This document shows, in pieces, positions 25,656 through 33,159 of a stretch of 35,071 bases of DNA (position 1 is the first letter of the stretch; the number at the start of each line of letters is the position of its first letter). Both the position numbers and the translations under genes were made by a program. The notes under the pieces were generated by a model. The model searched no databases. It saw only the letters and a program-made list of their open reading frames with translations, and had not been told where the DNA came from. Source of the stretch: an uncultured Acidobacteriota bacterium (GTDB lineage: Bacteria; Acidobacteriota; Vicinamibacteria; Marinacidobacterales; SMYC01); assembly GCA_947259165.1 (NCBI GenBank), contig CAMYKY010000024.1, positions 1 through 35,071 of the forward strand, given 5' to 3'.

Positions 25656-25889
25656 TTAGATCCGGACTTGGATCGTGGCGAGCGCCGACAGGACAACGAC
25701 AAGAACGACGAACTGATGATACGGGCGATAGCGCCCCATATCGGGCTTCCCGTCAGAAAAGAGACCTCAAGCTGCCACGGCGGTTCCGAGTCCCCATAGC
25801 GGACCCGCTAGCCCGACGCGAGCGTCCTCGCGCACGTCGATAGGATACTGTTCGAGTCGGACGAACGCTCCAACTCCGGGAATGAACAT
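25656..25889 (-). pseudogene. Decayed M50 (site-2) metalloprotease remnant
   Basis: From ATG 25887-25889 one frame reads MFIPGVGAFVRLEQYPID, then DARVGLAGPLWGLGTAVAA, then a stop at 25767. These are core segments of M50-family membrane proteases (the F-I-P-G-x-G-A-F strand and the A-G-P-L-W-G-L helix). A second frame just downstream reads FLTGSPIWGAIARI, the next family segment. The first frame reopens as a hydrophobic helix QFVVLVVVLSALATI ending in TAA at 25656. At least two frame breaks plus loss of the N-terminal HExxH part and of the D-G helix are needed to explain this. The rest of 25485-25894 holds no gene I can see. Confidence 0.6.
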
Positions 25890-25894
25890 GCAAC

Positions 25895-25929
25895 AAAAAA
25901 AGCCCGCCCCGTCGAAGACGGAACGGGCT
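25895..25929 (-). terminator. Rho-independent terminator of the radical SAM gene
   Basis: Read on the minus strand: AGCCCG pairs with CGGGCT around an inner CCGTC/GACGG stem with a UUC loop, followed by a run of seven T. It begins 13 nt after the stop of the 25943 gene and is a textbook intrinsic terminator. Confidence 0.88.
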
Positions 25930-25942
25930 CTTCTTGAAGAAA

Positions 25943-27991
25943 CTAGACGTCGATCTGGATGATCGGAGCCGTCGGCTCTGCGGCCGCTGGCTGCTCGTTC
26001 ATGATCTGTTCGCGGTAGAGCTTTTCCATCCGCTCGTCCTCTGCTGTGCGCTGGACATCGCGGGCGAGACGCTGCTCGTCGCGCGCGTTTTTGGCAATGC
26101 CCTTTTCGTCGAGATCGGTCTGGACGCCCTTGTCGACGTCGTCCTGCCGTAGCAAGAGCGAGTGATCGACTTCCGGCAGGTTGACGTCCTTGTTGCCGGC
26201 GTAGATAAAGTGACGGCCGCGCTCCTCATACCATTTGTTGAGTGTCGCGCTCATGTGCATCTTCTCGACGATCTGACGCCAGCCGATGCCCGTGTTGTAA
26301 GCGCAGAAGGAGATCTCGCCTTCCTGGGTCGCGTACGGGATGATGCATTGCTCAGTGCGGCGGAAGTCGTAGTTGAAGAGGTCCTGGAACCACATGCCTG
26401 CGATGAACAGAAAGTTCCAGCGATCTTGCCGACGCTTTTCGATGTCATCGAAGGTGCGATCGGGAGTGACTTTGCCGTAATCGCGACCCGTCACGCCGTA
26501 TGTCTTGTCGAACTTCTCGAGCAGCGATTTGAGCGTGAAGTGCGTCGGCGCTTTGAACGGGTTGTAGTTGCGCATCACCGACAGCGCCATCCCGAGACCG
26601 GAGAGGAAGCGCCCGCGGGAAGCGTCGTTGAGCTTCTTCACGTCTTCCGCGAGTCGGTCGCCGTTGAGAAACGACGTTACCGGAGCGGATTCCTTGGTCT
26701 CCTTGTCGACCATGACCGCCATGCCGACACCGCAGTTCGGGTGGCAGCCGCAGTTGAACTGACCCCAGTCGCGTCCGGGTCCGTGGGTGAGATCCGCCCA
26801 ATCCGAGAATGTTCCCAGGAACGAGATCGGATACCAATCGCGCGCCGGCTCGCCGAGACCGGTCATGTCCTTTACGTCGTGGGCGAGATGCGACAGAGTG
26901 TAGCGCTGCGCGAAGCGACGTTCATCGGTGACCTCTTCGTCCCGGCCCGTGAACGACACCGGCTGGAACGCGAGGAACGGAATCTTCTTCGGGTTATCGA
27001 GGGCGAAGCGCACGAGCGAGCCGACCTGCTCGTTGTTGACGCCATTGATGAGCGTCGTGACCGGTACGATGTCGACACCGTTCGAATAGAGGTGCTCAAT
27101 CGCCTGGAGCTTGACGTCGAATAGGTTGCCGACGCGGCGGTGCGAGTTGGCTGCGTTACCGATGCCGTCAAATTGGAGATAGGCGTAGCGCAGCCCGGCC
27201 GCGGCCGCTTCGCGAGCAAATTCGGCGCTCTTCGCGAACTCGATGCCGTTCGTCGCCGCCTGAGTGCTGATGTAGCCGATCTTCCGCGCGTAGCGAACCG
27301 CATCGAGAAAGTACGGCGACAACGTAGGCTCCCCGCCGGAGAACTGAACCGACATCTGCCGTTTCGGTTTGATGGTGGCAGCGTTATCGAGCAGCGTCTT
27401 TATATCGTCCCACGTGAGCTCGTGAACGAAGCCAACTTGGTTGGCGTCCATGAAGCATGGGTCGCACATCATGTTGCAGCGGTTCGTGAGGTCGAGAGTG
27501 AGCACCGAGCCGCGGCCGTGTTTGATCGTGGAGCTGCCGTGGTCGTGGAGCTTCTCGTCGTTGTGGGCGCGGATGTCGCGCCCCGGGAAAACGTCCTCGA
27601 GATGTTTGAAGAACTCGACATCGATGGCCATGAGATCTTCGAAGTGCCCGTGAATGGGGCAGTCCTTGATCATTCGGATCTCGCCGTCACGCTCGATGAC
27701 CTGGGCTTTAATCTCGCCGACCTTTTCGTTGACCAGAGTTTTGACGTCATCGTCGCCGTTGAGAATCTGATCTCTCGCCTCGGGAATGCACTTCGGGCAG
27801 AGCGAGTCCGTGGTTCTGGGCCAGCCGAGAGTGGGCTTGGTCTTCTGCCAGGATTTTAGAAGCGGCTTGTCAGACCACTTTGGCGTGAACGTGGGGTTGG
27901 GGCTGATCCGATTGAAGCGCTCGAAAACGTTCCATGCGCCGTTGGCGACAACGCTAAGGGCTTTTTCGAAATATTTCACGGGTGGGTGCAT
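25943..27991 (-). CDS. Tetraether-lipid-synthase (Tes)-like radical SAM protein
   Basis: 682 residues with several metal-site motifs. N-terminal CPKC (Cys65, Cys68) and KDCPIHG (Cys111) form a rubredoxin-like site. The radical SAM cluster is C-x3-C-x2-C at Cys172/176/179 (NRCNMMCDPCF), with GGEP at 219-222. An auxiliary set CGCHPNC gives Cys414, 416 and 420; a late C549 and C563 lie in EQCIIPYATQEGEISFCAYN. This order matches archaeal Tes (MJ0619 type), which joins lipid tails to make membrane-spanning lipids by linking methyl ends. The protein is longer than archaeal Tes, having an N-terminal extension and an acidic, helical tail. SD GGAGAG lies 6 nt from the ATG. Monocistronic, with its own terminator. 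A role in membrane-spanning lipids is inference. Confidence 0.82.
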   Translation of the reverse strand: MHPPVKYFEKALSVVANGAWNVFERFNRISPNPTFTPKWSDKPLLKSWQKTKPTLGWPRTTDSLCPKCIPEARDQILNGDDDVKTLVNEKVGEIKAQVIERDGEIRMIKDCPIHGHFEDLMAIDVEFFKHLEDVFPGRDIRAHNDEKLHDHGSSTIKHGRGSVLTLDLTNRCNMMCDPCFMDANQVGFVHELTWDDIKTLLDNAATIKPKRQMSVQFSGGEPTLSPYFLDAVRYARKIGYISTQAATNGIEFAKSAEFAREAAAAGLRYAYLQFDGIGNAANSHRRVGNLFDVKLQAIEHLYSNGVDIVPVTTLINGVNNEQVGSLVRFALDNPKKIPFLAFQPVSFTGRDEEVTDERRFAQRYTLSHLAHDVKDMTGLGEPARDWYPISFLGTFSDWADLTHGPGRDWGQFNCGCHPNCGVGMAVMVDKETKESAPVTSFLNGDRLAEDVKKLNDASRGRFLSGLGMALSVMRNYNPFKAPTHFTLKSLLEKFDKTYGVTGRDYGKVTPDRTFDDIEKRRQDRWNFLFIAGMWFQDLFNYDFRRTEQCIIPYATQEGEISFCAYNTGIGWRQIVEKMHMSATLNKWYEERGRHFIYAGNKDVNLPEVDHSLLLRQDDVDKGVQTDLDEKGIAKNARDEQRLARDVQRTAEDERMEKLYREQIMNEQPAAAEPTAPIIQIDV

Positions 27992-28046
27992 TAGGCTCTC
28001 CGACGTGATTGAAGTAGGCGGAACCCTAACTTGGATTCCAGGCTAG

Positions 28047-28076
28047 AGAATAGGTACAGAATCGACGCTAAGCCAA
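28047..28076 (-). promoter_or_regulatory. Weak candidate promoter of the radical SAM gene
   Basis: On the minus strand TTGGCT (28071-28076) and TATTCT (28047-28052) are spaced 18 nt. The -35 lies within the left arm of a long inverted repeat, so folding or a bound protein could affect it. Other placements are possible. Confidence 0.25.
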
Positions 28077-28173
28077 CATTTATCAATGAATTAGCCAATT
28101 CTTGCGCTGTTTGGTCCCGATCTGGGACTGAACGGGCACCTCTGAGACGCTCGAAACAGCGCCGTGTTGGCTT
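28070..28173. repeat. Nested inverted repeats upstream of the radical SAM gene
   Basis: Outer arms AAGCCAACA (28070-28078) and TGTTGGCTT (28165-28173). Inner arms GCGCTGTTT (28104-28112) and AAACAGCGC (28154-28162). A small GTCCC/GGGAC hairpin (28114-28128) sits inside. All arms are perfect. It could be a cruciform regulatory site, a decayed palindromic element like its neighbour, or a structured leader. No gene is seen in 27992-28200. Confidence 0.65.
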
Positions 28174-28200
28174 GCAAGTTATTTGTTTTTAGGGGGTTGC

Positions 28201-28364
28201 TAGTGGACTGTAACAGTTACTCGCCGCCAAAATCGCGGGTTCTTTTGCGCGCTGGCTGCGTTGCTATTCCTCGAAGTATCCAGATACGTCGTCGTCATCA
28301 CGCCTTGCCAGCACACAAAATAACCTACGCGATTTGCGCGACGAGTAACTGTTGCAGCCCACTA
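28201..28364. mobile_element. MITE-like palindromic element, TA flanked
   Basis: Terminal inverted repeats of about 21 nt (GTGG-A/G-CTG-T/C-AACAGTTACTCG, two mismatches) begin at 28203 and end at 28362, each bordered by TA (28201-28202 and 28363-28364). The interior is also an imperfect inverted repeat: ATCGCG, GGTT-TTTTG and GCTGGC occur in both halves, centred on GTATCCAGATAC near 28283. It encodes nothing. TA duplication and long palindromy are typical of non-autonomous relatives of IS630/Tc1-type transposons; the parental element is not in the window. Confidence 0.7.
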
Positions 28365-28973
28365 GTGGAGCGTGCTGTGCCCTTCGACGCCCATATCCTG
28401 GGGGATCACGTTCTTGTTGACGTGGCGGTCTAGGTCGATGACGTAAGTCTCTTTCGCCTCGAGAAGGATGGGGGAGTGCGTCGCCGTGATAATCCGGAAA
28501 TTCTTTTGGTCGACGAGCTCCATCAGCATCTTCAAGATACGTCGCTGGTTCGACTGACTGAGAGCCATCTCGGGCTCGTCGAGAAGCAGCACGCTGTTAT
28601 CCGGGAGCTTGGGGAAGCTGTCCTTGAACATCGTGAGCATCACCTGGCCGTGGCTAGCCTGCTGGAGGAATTCCTTCATCTCCGGCTGGTCGTCGAACAA
28701 GTGCAGCTGGTTCCTGGGATTGTGCTGCTCGGCATCGAACAAGTAGATATTCTCGGAATCGATGTCGCCCAACTCGGCCTTGTAGACGTAGCCTTCGACT
28801 TGCTCGCCTTTGAACGCGTAGTGCAGCGAGTGCAGAAGCGTCGACTTCCCCGATCCGTTCTCGCCTTTGAGCATGACGAGCGGATACGAGAGATCCACCA
28901 CCATCGGCATGTGGAAGTTCAGTCCCGTGAAGACGGGGTGGGCGAGAATCTTCAAGTGTCTCTCGAACGGCAT
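28362..28973 (-). CDS. ABC/SMC-type ATPase, probably C-terminally trimmed by the MITE
   Basis: 203 residues. Walker A GENGSGKST at 37-45, signature-like ASHGQVML at 106-113, Walker B SVLLLDEPE (117-125) and H-loop THSP (165-168). There is no membrane domain. It resembles stand-alone predicted ATPases with a short Q-loop region, some of which act in defence or DNA-related tasks. The stop codon TAG is made from the TA target site plus the first base of the MITE, so the original C-terminus may have been longer. ATG at 28971-28973 is preferred over an upstream in-frame ATG at 29009 because the conserved fold begins there. Divergent from the [2Fe-2S] gene. Confidence 0.82.
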   Translation of the reverse strand: MPFERHLKILAHPVFTGLNFHMPMVVDLSYPLVMLKGENGSGKSTLLHSLHYAFKGEQVEGYVYKAELGDIDSENIYLFDAEQHNPRNQLHLFDDQPEMKEFLQQASHGQVMLTMFKDSFPKLPDNSVLLLDEPEMALSQSNQRRILKMLMELVDQKNFRIITATHSPILLEAKETYVIDLDRHVNKNVIPQDMGVEGHSTLH

Positions 28974-29050
28974 GGAACGCACGTTAGCACAGCGCTCAGT
29001 GACAGGCAAAAGCTCGTGCTAGGATAGGAGCTTCGTTTAGAGGAGCGATC

Positions 29051-30034
29051 ATGGCCGTGTTAGAAAAAAGTCAACTCCTTGGGTCTCTGGAAGGGCAATC
29101 TCAGCAGGCGTGGCTCGACGCGCTCGATGAGCTGGGCTCTTCCATGCACCCCGTCGATCGCGATGCGACTCGGATTTGGTTTGCGTTTTGGCCGCTCGAG
29201 CTCAAGGCCGCTCTCGAATCATCTGGCGACCCTGAAGCGATGGCTCGTTCCATGGATCTCGAAGGGGAGTGGCGCCTCGAGGCTCAGATCGACTCTGCGG
29301 TCGCCTTTCTCTATGGCGCGCACTTCTGGGCTCCCGTCAAGAAAGCGGTGTCGCGTCATGACGAAGGCAGCGCGTCGCTCGCCGAGACGATCCGTGCGAT
29401 CGCGATCGGCGTTGCCGCCCATGAAAAAGTCGATGTCGCGCTCGTCCTCGGGATCACAGCCGTTGCGCTCATGACGTTTCGTGAAGTGGGTCAAGAAGCG
29501 TTCGACGAAGTCGTGGACGCGCCCGCGCGAGGAGAGCTCCTTCCCAAGAATCCGGAGCGCGTGGTCGCGAAGCGAAAACGAGAGAGCAGCGACGGACTGT
29601 TGACCTTCTTGAAGGGCATCAATCGTCGTTGGGACGTACGTTGGAACGAACGCACGAAAAACGGGACCTTCCGCGCGATCACGGGACAAGACATTGCGAT
29701 GGCGGGCGATTCCGTGGAGCAGGAGTATCGCAGCCTCGACTACCGCCGTACGGCCGGGCCGGTGCCCGTCGAGTGTCGTGTCGGCTCGTGCGGTTACTGC
29801 TGGATTGGTTTGCTCGAAGGACGCGGATCCTTGACGGAGATTTCAGAGTTCGAACGGGAGCGTCTCGCCTACTTCGGCTACGACACGATTAACGACAACA
29901 CCGACAAGCACCCACTGATCCGCCTCGCGTGCCAATCGCAGTGCTACGGCGACGTGACCCTTGCGATCCCGCCCTGGAACGGTGAGCTTCAGCGGCGGCA
30001 CCAAAAAGGACGCGACAGGCTAGGGACCTCGTAG
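29051..30034 (+). CDS. Protein with unknown helical N-terminus and C-terminal [2Fe-2S] ferredoxin domain
   Basis: 327 residues. The first about 215 are helical and unlike anything I recognise (DRDATRIWFAFWPLELKAAL, a hydrophobic AVALVLG-type helix near 130). The C-terminal part is a plant-type ferredoxin: Cys242-x4-Cys247-x2-Cys250 (ECRVGSCGYCW) and Cys294 (IRLACQSQC), the fourth ligand being 43 residues after Cys250. An electron-transfer role is known for the domain. A GAGGAG Shine-Dalgarno ends 5 nt before the ATG. A link to the radical SAM enzyme 1 kb away, as electron donor, is conceivable but not shown. Confidence 0.8.
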   Translation: MAVLEKSQLLGSLEGQSQQAWLDALDELGSSMHPVDRDATRIWFAFWPLELKAALESSGDPEAMARSMDLEGEWRLEAQIDSAVAFLYGAHFWAPVKKAVSRHDEGSASLAETIRAIAIGVAAHEKVDVALVLGITAVALMTFREVGQEAFDEVVDAPARGELLPKNPERVVAKRKRESSDGLLTFLKGINRRWDVRWNERTKNGTFRAITGQDIAMAGDSVEQEYRSLDYRRTAGPVPVECRVGSCGYCWIGLLEGRGSLTEISEFERERLAYFGYDTINDNTDKHPLIRLACQSQCYGDVTLAIPPWNGELQRRHQKGRDRLGTS

Positions 30035-30085
30035 CACCCACCGACCGCCAAGCGTTCGGATGCACCTACCGTGTCATACTGGGTG

Positions 30086-30622
30086 ATGCCTTTGGGAGAG
30101 GCGCGAGGACCCGAAAACAGACTTGGCCGGGCCAAGCTGGTCACAGTGCTTCTTTTTTGTCTGCTCAACCCCTTCGCCGGGTGGGCGTACCTTGCGGCGG
30201 CTCAAACGAAGTGGAGCAAGCGACTGCCGTCGATCAGCGATACGCTGAAGCGGAAACGGGTCGCTTTGCTCCCTCTCGTGGTGCTTGACCGAGCCAGTCC
30301 GCTCTCAACAGAGTGGTTGGGGGCGATGCTCTCCGGCCTCGGCAGCTTCGACACCCTCGAAGTTTTGGTTCACCCCGATAGCACCGAGATATTCGAGCCA
30401 GAGCGCGATTCGCTGGCGTTGGGTGGATACCTTGGTGCCGATCTCGTTTTGGATGCCAGCGTTTCGGTCGTGGACGGTGAGCTCGTCTTGTTTGCTCGTC
30501 TGCTTCGACTTGCCGACTCTTCGGTGTTGTGGTCGGAGTCGTTTGAGGGCAAGCTCGAGGACTTCGAATCTTTCTGTGATGACACCGTACTCGGCGTCGT
30601 TCGCACTCTTGTGTGCGAGTAG
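30086..30622 (+). CDS. TolB-N/FlgO-like exported protein
   Basis: About 178 residues. An N-terminal hydrophobic stretch (VTVLLFCLLNPFAGWAYL) acts as signal or anchor. The rest has the alternating alpha/beta pattern of TolB N-terminal-like domains: KRVALLPLVVLD, LGADLVLDASVSVVDGELVLFARLLR, and DSSVLWSESFEGKLEDFESF. Similar domains occur in periplasmic parts of adenylyl cyclases and TPR regulators. ATG at 30086 is used (GTG at 30071 is in frame). No Shine-Dalgarno. It lies 51 nt after the [2Fe-2S] gene, perhaps in one operon. Confidence 0.6.
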   Translation: MPLGEARGPENRLGRAKLVTVLLFCLLNPFAGWAYLAAAQTKWSKRLPSISDTLKRKRVALLPLVVLDRASPLSTEWLGAMLSGLGSFDTLEVLVHPDSTEIFEPERDSLALGGYLGADLVLDASVSVVDGELVLFARLLRLADSSVLWSESFEGKLEDFESFCDDTVLGVVRTLVCE

Positions 30623-30628
30623 ACTCGG

Positions 30629-30850
30629 TCACTCGCTGGTGTGAACGCCGGCGAGCGCCAGGGCTCCGAGAGCGATCATCCCCATCCCCAGCTTGGAACC
30701 CCAGTAGTCCGCGACCATTTGCTTGAGGCCGGCGCGCGGCCCGACCGCCATATAGTCGTCGGCGAGCGATGGACTCAAAATTGCCAGGAGTCCTATGGCG
30801 ATGAGGATGGCGAAGCCGATCGAGTAGCCGAGTTTTACTTTCTTGTCCAT
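30629..30850 (-). CDS. Small two-helix membrane protein
   Basis: 73 residues from ATG 30848-30850: a basic start (MDKKVKLGYSI), one long hydrophobic helix (GFAILIAIGLLAILSPSLA), a short loop and a second helix (LGMGMIALGALALAGV). No known family. It is convergent with the TolB-like gene with a 6-nt gap and lies just downstream of the penicillin-acylase remnant. Confidence 0.5.
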   Translation of the reverse strand: MDKKVKLGYSIGFAILIAIGLLAILSPSLADDYMAVGPRAGLKQMVADYWGSKLGMGMIALGALALAGVHTSE

Positions 30851-30871
30851 GCGGCAGGCCACTTTCCTCAA

Positions 30872-31243
30872 TTACCGCAAAGTCAGCGTGTACCGTGTGG
30901 GTCCGGGAAGCAGCGACGTGGGTCGGCCTTGTTCCCAGTCCTCGTGGCCAGCGCCGTAGTACGGGGACAGCGGGTGGCCGGCTTGGCCTCCGGGCATATG
31001 GAACAAGCCTTCGTCTTCACGTCCTGGTGACACGACGAGTCGCTCCGACGCTCCGTGAGTTCGGTTTTGGACTCTCGGCATGTGAGAGTCGCCGGGGAGG
31101 GGCCGTGACGGCATGTCGAGCCAGCGTGACAAAAACGGCACCGTACGGCTCAGCGGGTGCCGGATGTCGGACCTTCGCGAGGCGCCCCACGTACGGGATT
31201 CGATGGGTCCGTCCCAGGCGGCGACGGTGCGGTACGGCACCCT
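30872..31243 (-). pseudogene. C-terminal remnant of a penicillin acylase (S45) gene
   Basis: An open frame of about 123 residues reads RTWGASRRSDIRHPLSR, WLDMPSRPLPGDSHMPRVQ, GASERLVVSPG, GLFHMPGGQAGHPLSPYY and ends PTRYTLTLR. This is the last part of the penicillin-acylase beta chain, where HxLSxxxP and the P-G-G-Q-S/A-G-x-P-x-S-P stretch are conserved. The catalytic N-terminal Ser, alpha chain and spacer (about 600 residues) are absent. Homology begins exactly at the stop codon of the 51-residue gene upstream, so it cannot be made as a complete enzyme. The open frame extends further but does not look like the family. Confidence 0.65.
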
Positions 31244-31398
31244 CAACTCGAATAGAGCTCGTCCACCCAGCCCTTGAACCAGGCCGGACGGGCAATCAGA
31301 ACGTAGGCGGCAAGGAGCCCGGTGAGCGGGACTACGAAGATGAAGAGATCCACCAGGACCAGCGCGATGGCGATCAGCCAACGGTCGGAGAGACTCAT
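31243..31398 (-). CDS. 51-residue hydrophobic membrane protein
   Basis: ATG at 31396-31398 to TGA at 31243: MSLSDRWLIAIALVLVDLF, then a second hydrophobic stretch FVVPLTGLLAAYVLIA, and a C-terminal PAWFKGWVDELYSS. Hydrophobicity and the W-D-E-L-Y tail look protein-like rather than random. A G-rich GGGG immediately before the ATG is only a weak ribosome-binding site. Unknown function. It lies immediately upstream of the acylase remnant, suggesting a former two-gene unit. Confidence 0.5.
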   Translation of the reverse strand: MSLSDRWLIAIALVLVDLFIFVVPLTGLLAAYVLIARPAWFKGWVDELYSS

Positions 31399-31464
31399 AC
31401 CCCAGCTTATCCGATGCACTCCCAGGGAGCGCCCGGCCGGGGAGCGTCTCCCCCCGCGCCCAGG

Positions 31465-33036
31465 CTAGGGCTGTCCGCCCGAAGGCCTCACGATGCCGGA
31501 GTCGATGTCGACCGTCAGCCGGGCGGCGAGGCCGTCGACCTCGAAACCGTTGCCGATCTCAACCCGGCCCGCGGTGCGCAGGATCAGGTGGCCGCTCGCG
31601 AATACGTCGACGTCAGCCAGCGTGATCAAGGTACAGGTCTCGACCGTCAGCTCGTCCGACACCATCGTACCGTCGGGAATATCGAACGCGTCGCCGTCCG
31701 GCGCCTGGCAGGGAGCGCGCTCGTAGGCGCCGCTGTCGCAGAATCCGTCCGGACGGACGACGCCCCGCTGATCCACTGGCAGCCCGCAGCTCCCGGCGGC
31801 GTCGATGGCGGTGCTGCCCGCCAGGAGCGCGTGCGTTCGGGTCGGGCCGCCGTTGTCCATCAGAACCGGATCCAGACCGGTGAGGGTGTCTGGAATGCTG
31901 CCACAGCTGTCGTCGTCGGCGAGGTTGCTGCCGCCGTCGGCGCCAGGTTCGATGCCCGAGCAGCTGGCGGCGCCCAGGTGATTGCCGATGACGCTGCCGT
32001 AGATGCTGATGGAGCCGCCGGAAAGCCCGAAGTAGTCCATCGCGGCGCCGTTCGCATAGCCACCGTTGGCGTCGACCGAGTTGCTGGCGATCGTGGTGTG
32101 GGTCAGCGTCAGCGTGACTTCGGACAGCTTGAACGCACCCCCCAGCGCTACGGAGCTGATCCCTCCCATGGCCTCGGCGCTGTTGCCCGAGACGGTGCTG
32201 TTGGTCACCGAGACGTCCCCGTAGATCGCGTGAAGCGCGCCGCTGTACCCGAGCGGCTCCACCGAGCCGGAGACCGTCGCCACTTCGGCGGTGTTCCCGG
32301 AGATGGTGCTGCTCTCGATCGTCAGCAGCGGGATGTCCGGGCAGGAGGCGAGCAGGAGGCAGTTGCTGATGCCGCCGCCAGCAGCGATGTTCAAGTACCC
32401 CGACGACTGACCGACCACCTCGGCCCGGTTCCCCGACACGCTGCTGTCGATGATCGTCGTCGCGCCCAGGTTGTAGAGCCCGCCGCCATAGGCGAAGGGG
32501 TACGGGTCCACCGCCGAGGCGGTGTTCCCCGAAACGGTGCTGCTGGTCAGCGTCAACGAGCCGCTGTTGAAGATCGCGCCGCCGAGGCTCTCGGCGAAGG
32601 GATCGCTGACCCGGCCACCGGTGAGCGTCACCTGGTTGAGCGTCAGGTCGCCGGCCGCCTCGATCAGGAAGAGGCGGAAGCGGTCGGTGGCGCCGGGGTC
32701 GCGCTCGATCGTGAAGTCGCCGCCCTCGATGGTGATCGCACCGTTGGCGCCGGTGATCGGAGGCAGGCCGTTGCCGGCGAAGGCGCCGCCATCCACCGAC
32801 TCGTTGAGCACGACGTCGACGGTGAGGACGATCTGGTCGTCGCCCGAACCGGTCGCGCAGTCCGCGTTGGCGCCGTCGTCGTTCTCGGCGTTTTCGATCG
32901 CCTCCACCAGATCGCAGGTTCCGGGGGGATCACCGGTCTGCCCGTCGACGGTGATCGTCGCGGGCAGCGCCGGCAGCGGCAGGACCATCGCCGCGATCGT
33001 CAGGATGGTGAGGGGAAGGGCGCCCTTACGGGTCAT
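31465..33036 (-). CDS. Secreted CSLREA/choice-of-anchor-Q beta-helix protein, paralogue 1
   Basis: About 523 residues. Signal peptide (MTRKGALPLTILTIAAMVLPLP), then TITVDGQTGDPPG-CDLVEAIENAEND, a CSLREA-like start. A right-handed beta-helix follows with repeated S-T-V/I-S-G-N-T/R-A turns and GGGI/GGAI motifs. Then the anchor-Q segment GPTRTHALLAGSTAIDAAGSC-DQRGVVRPDGFCDSGAYE. The C-terminus FASGHLILRTAGRVEIGNGFEV resembles a coathanger-stack domain. Surface or extracellular role likely. AGGAG lies 11 nt before the ATG. It is the third, downstream-most, of three tandem paralogues. Confidence 0.85.
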   Translation of the reverse strand: MTRKGALPLTILTIAAMVLPLPALPATITVDGQTGDPPGTCDLVEAIENAENDDGANADCATGSGDDQIVLTVDVVLNESVDGGAFAGNGLPPITGANGAITIEGGDFTIERDPGATDRFRLFLIEAAGDLTLNQVTLTGGRVSDPFAESLGGAIFNSGSLTLTSSTVSGNTASAVDPYPFAYGGGLYNLGATTIIDSSVSGNRAEVVGQSSGYLNIAAGGGISNCLLLASCPDIPLLTIESSTISGNTAEVATVSGSVEPLGYSGALHAIYGDVSVTNSTVSGNSAEAMGGISSVALGGAFKLSEVTLTLTHTTIASNSVDANGGYANGAAMDYFGLSGGSISIYGSVIGNHLGAASCSGIEPGADGGSNLADDDSCGSIPDTLTGLDPVLMDNGGPTRTHALLAGSTAIDAAGSCGLPVDQRGVVRPDGFCDSGAYERAPCQAPDGDAFDIPDGTMVSDELTVETCTLITLADVDVFASGHLILRTAGRVEIGNGFEVDGLAARLTVDIDSGIVRPSGGQP

Positions 33037-33159
33037 GAGTTGTCGAGCTCCTATCGGTCTGAGTCGGGTTTCACGGTCCTGCCCACTCACCTCGCCCCAC
33101 CCGAATCCGAGGAGAACCGGCGCGAAGATCGCCACTCTCGATGGCGGATACGACGCGGG

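Noticed and set aside
26162..27124. A 320-codon + strand open frame inside the radical SAM gene
   Set aside because: It lies entirely antisense to the conserved Cys-rich enzyme and reads as a charge-rich E/R/V/D string typical of a shadow frame.
28070..28365. Possible integron attC sites
   Set aside because: Arms do not fit the RYYYAAC/GTTRRRY core consensus, and no integrase or gene-cassette arrangement is present.
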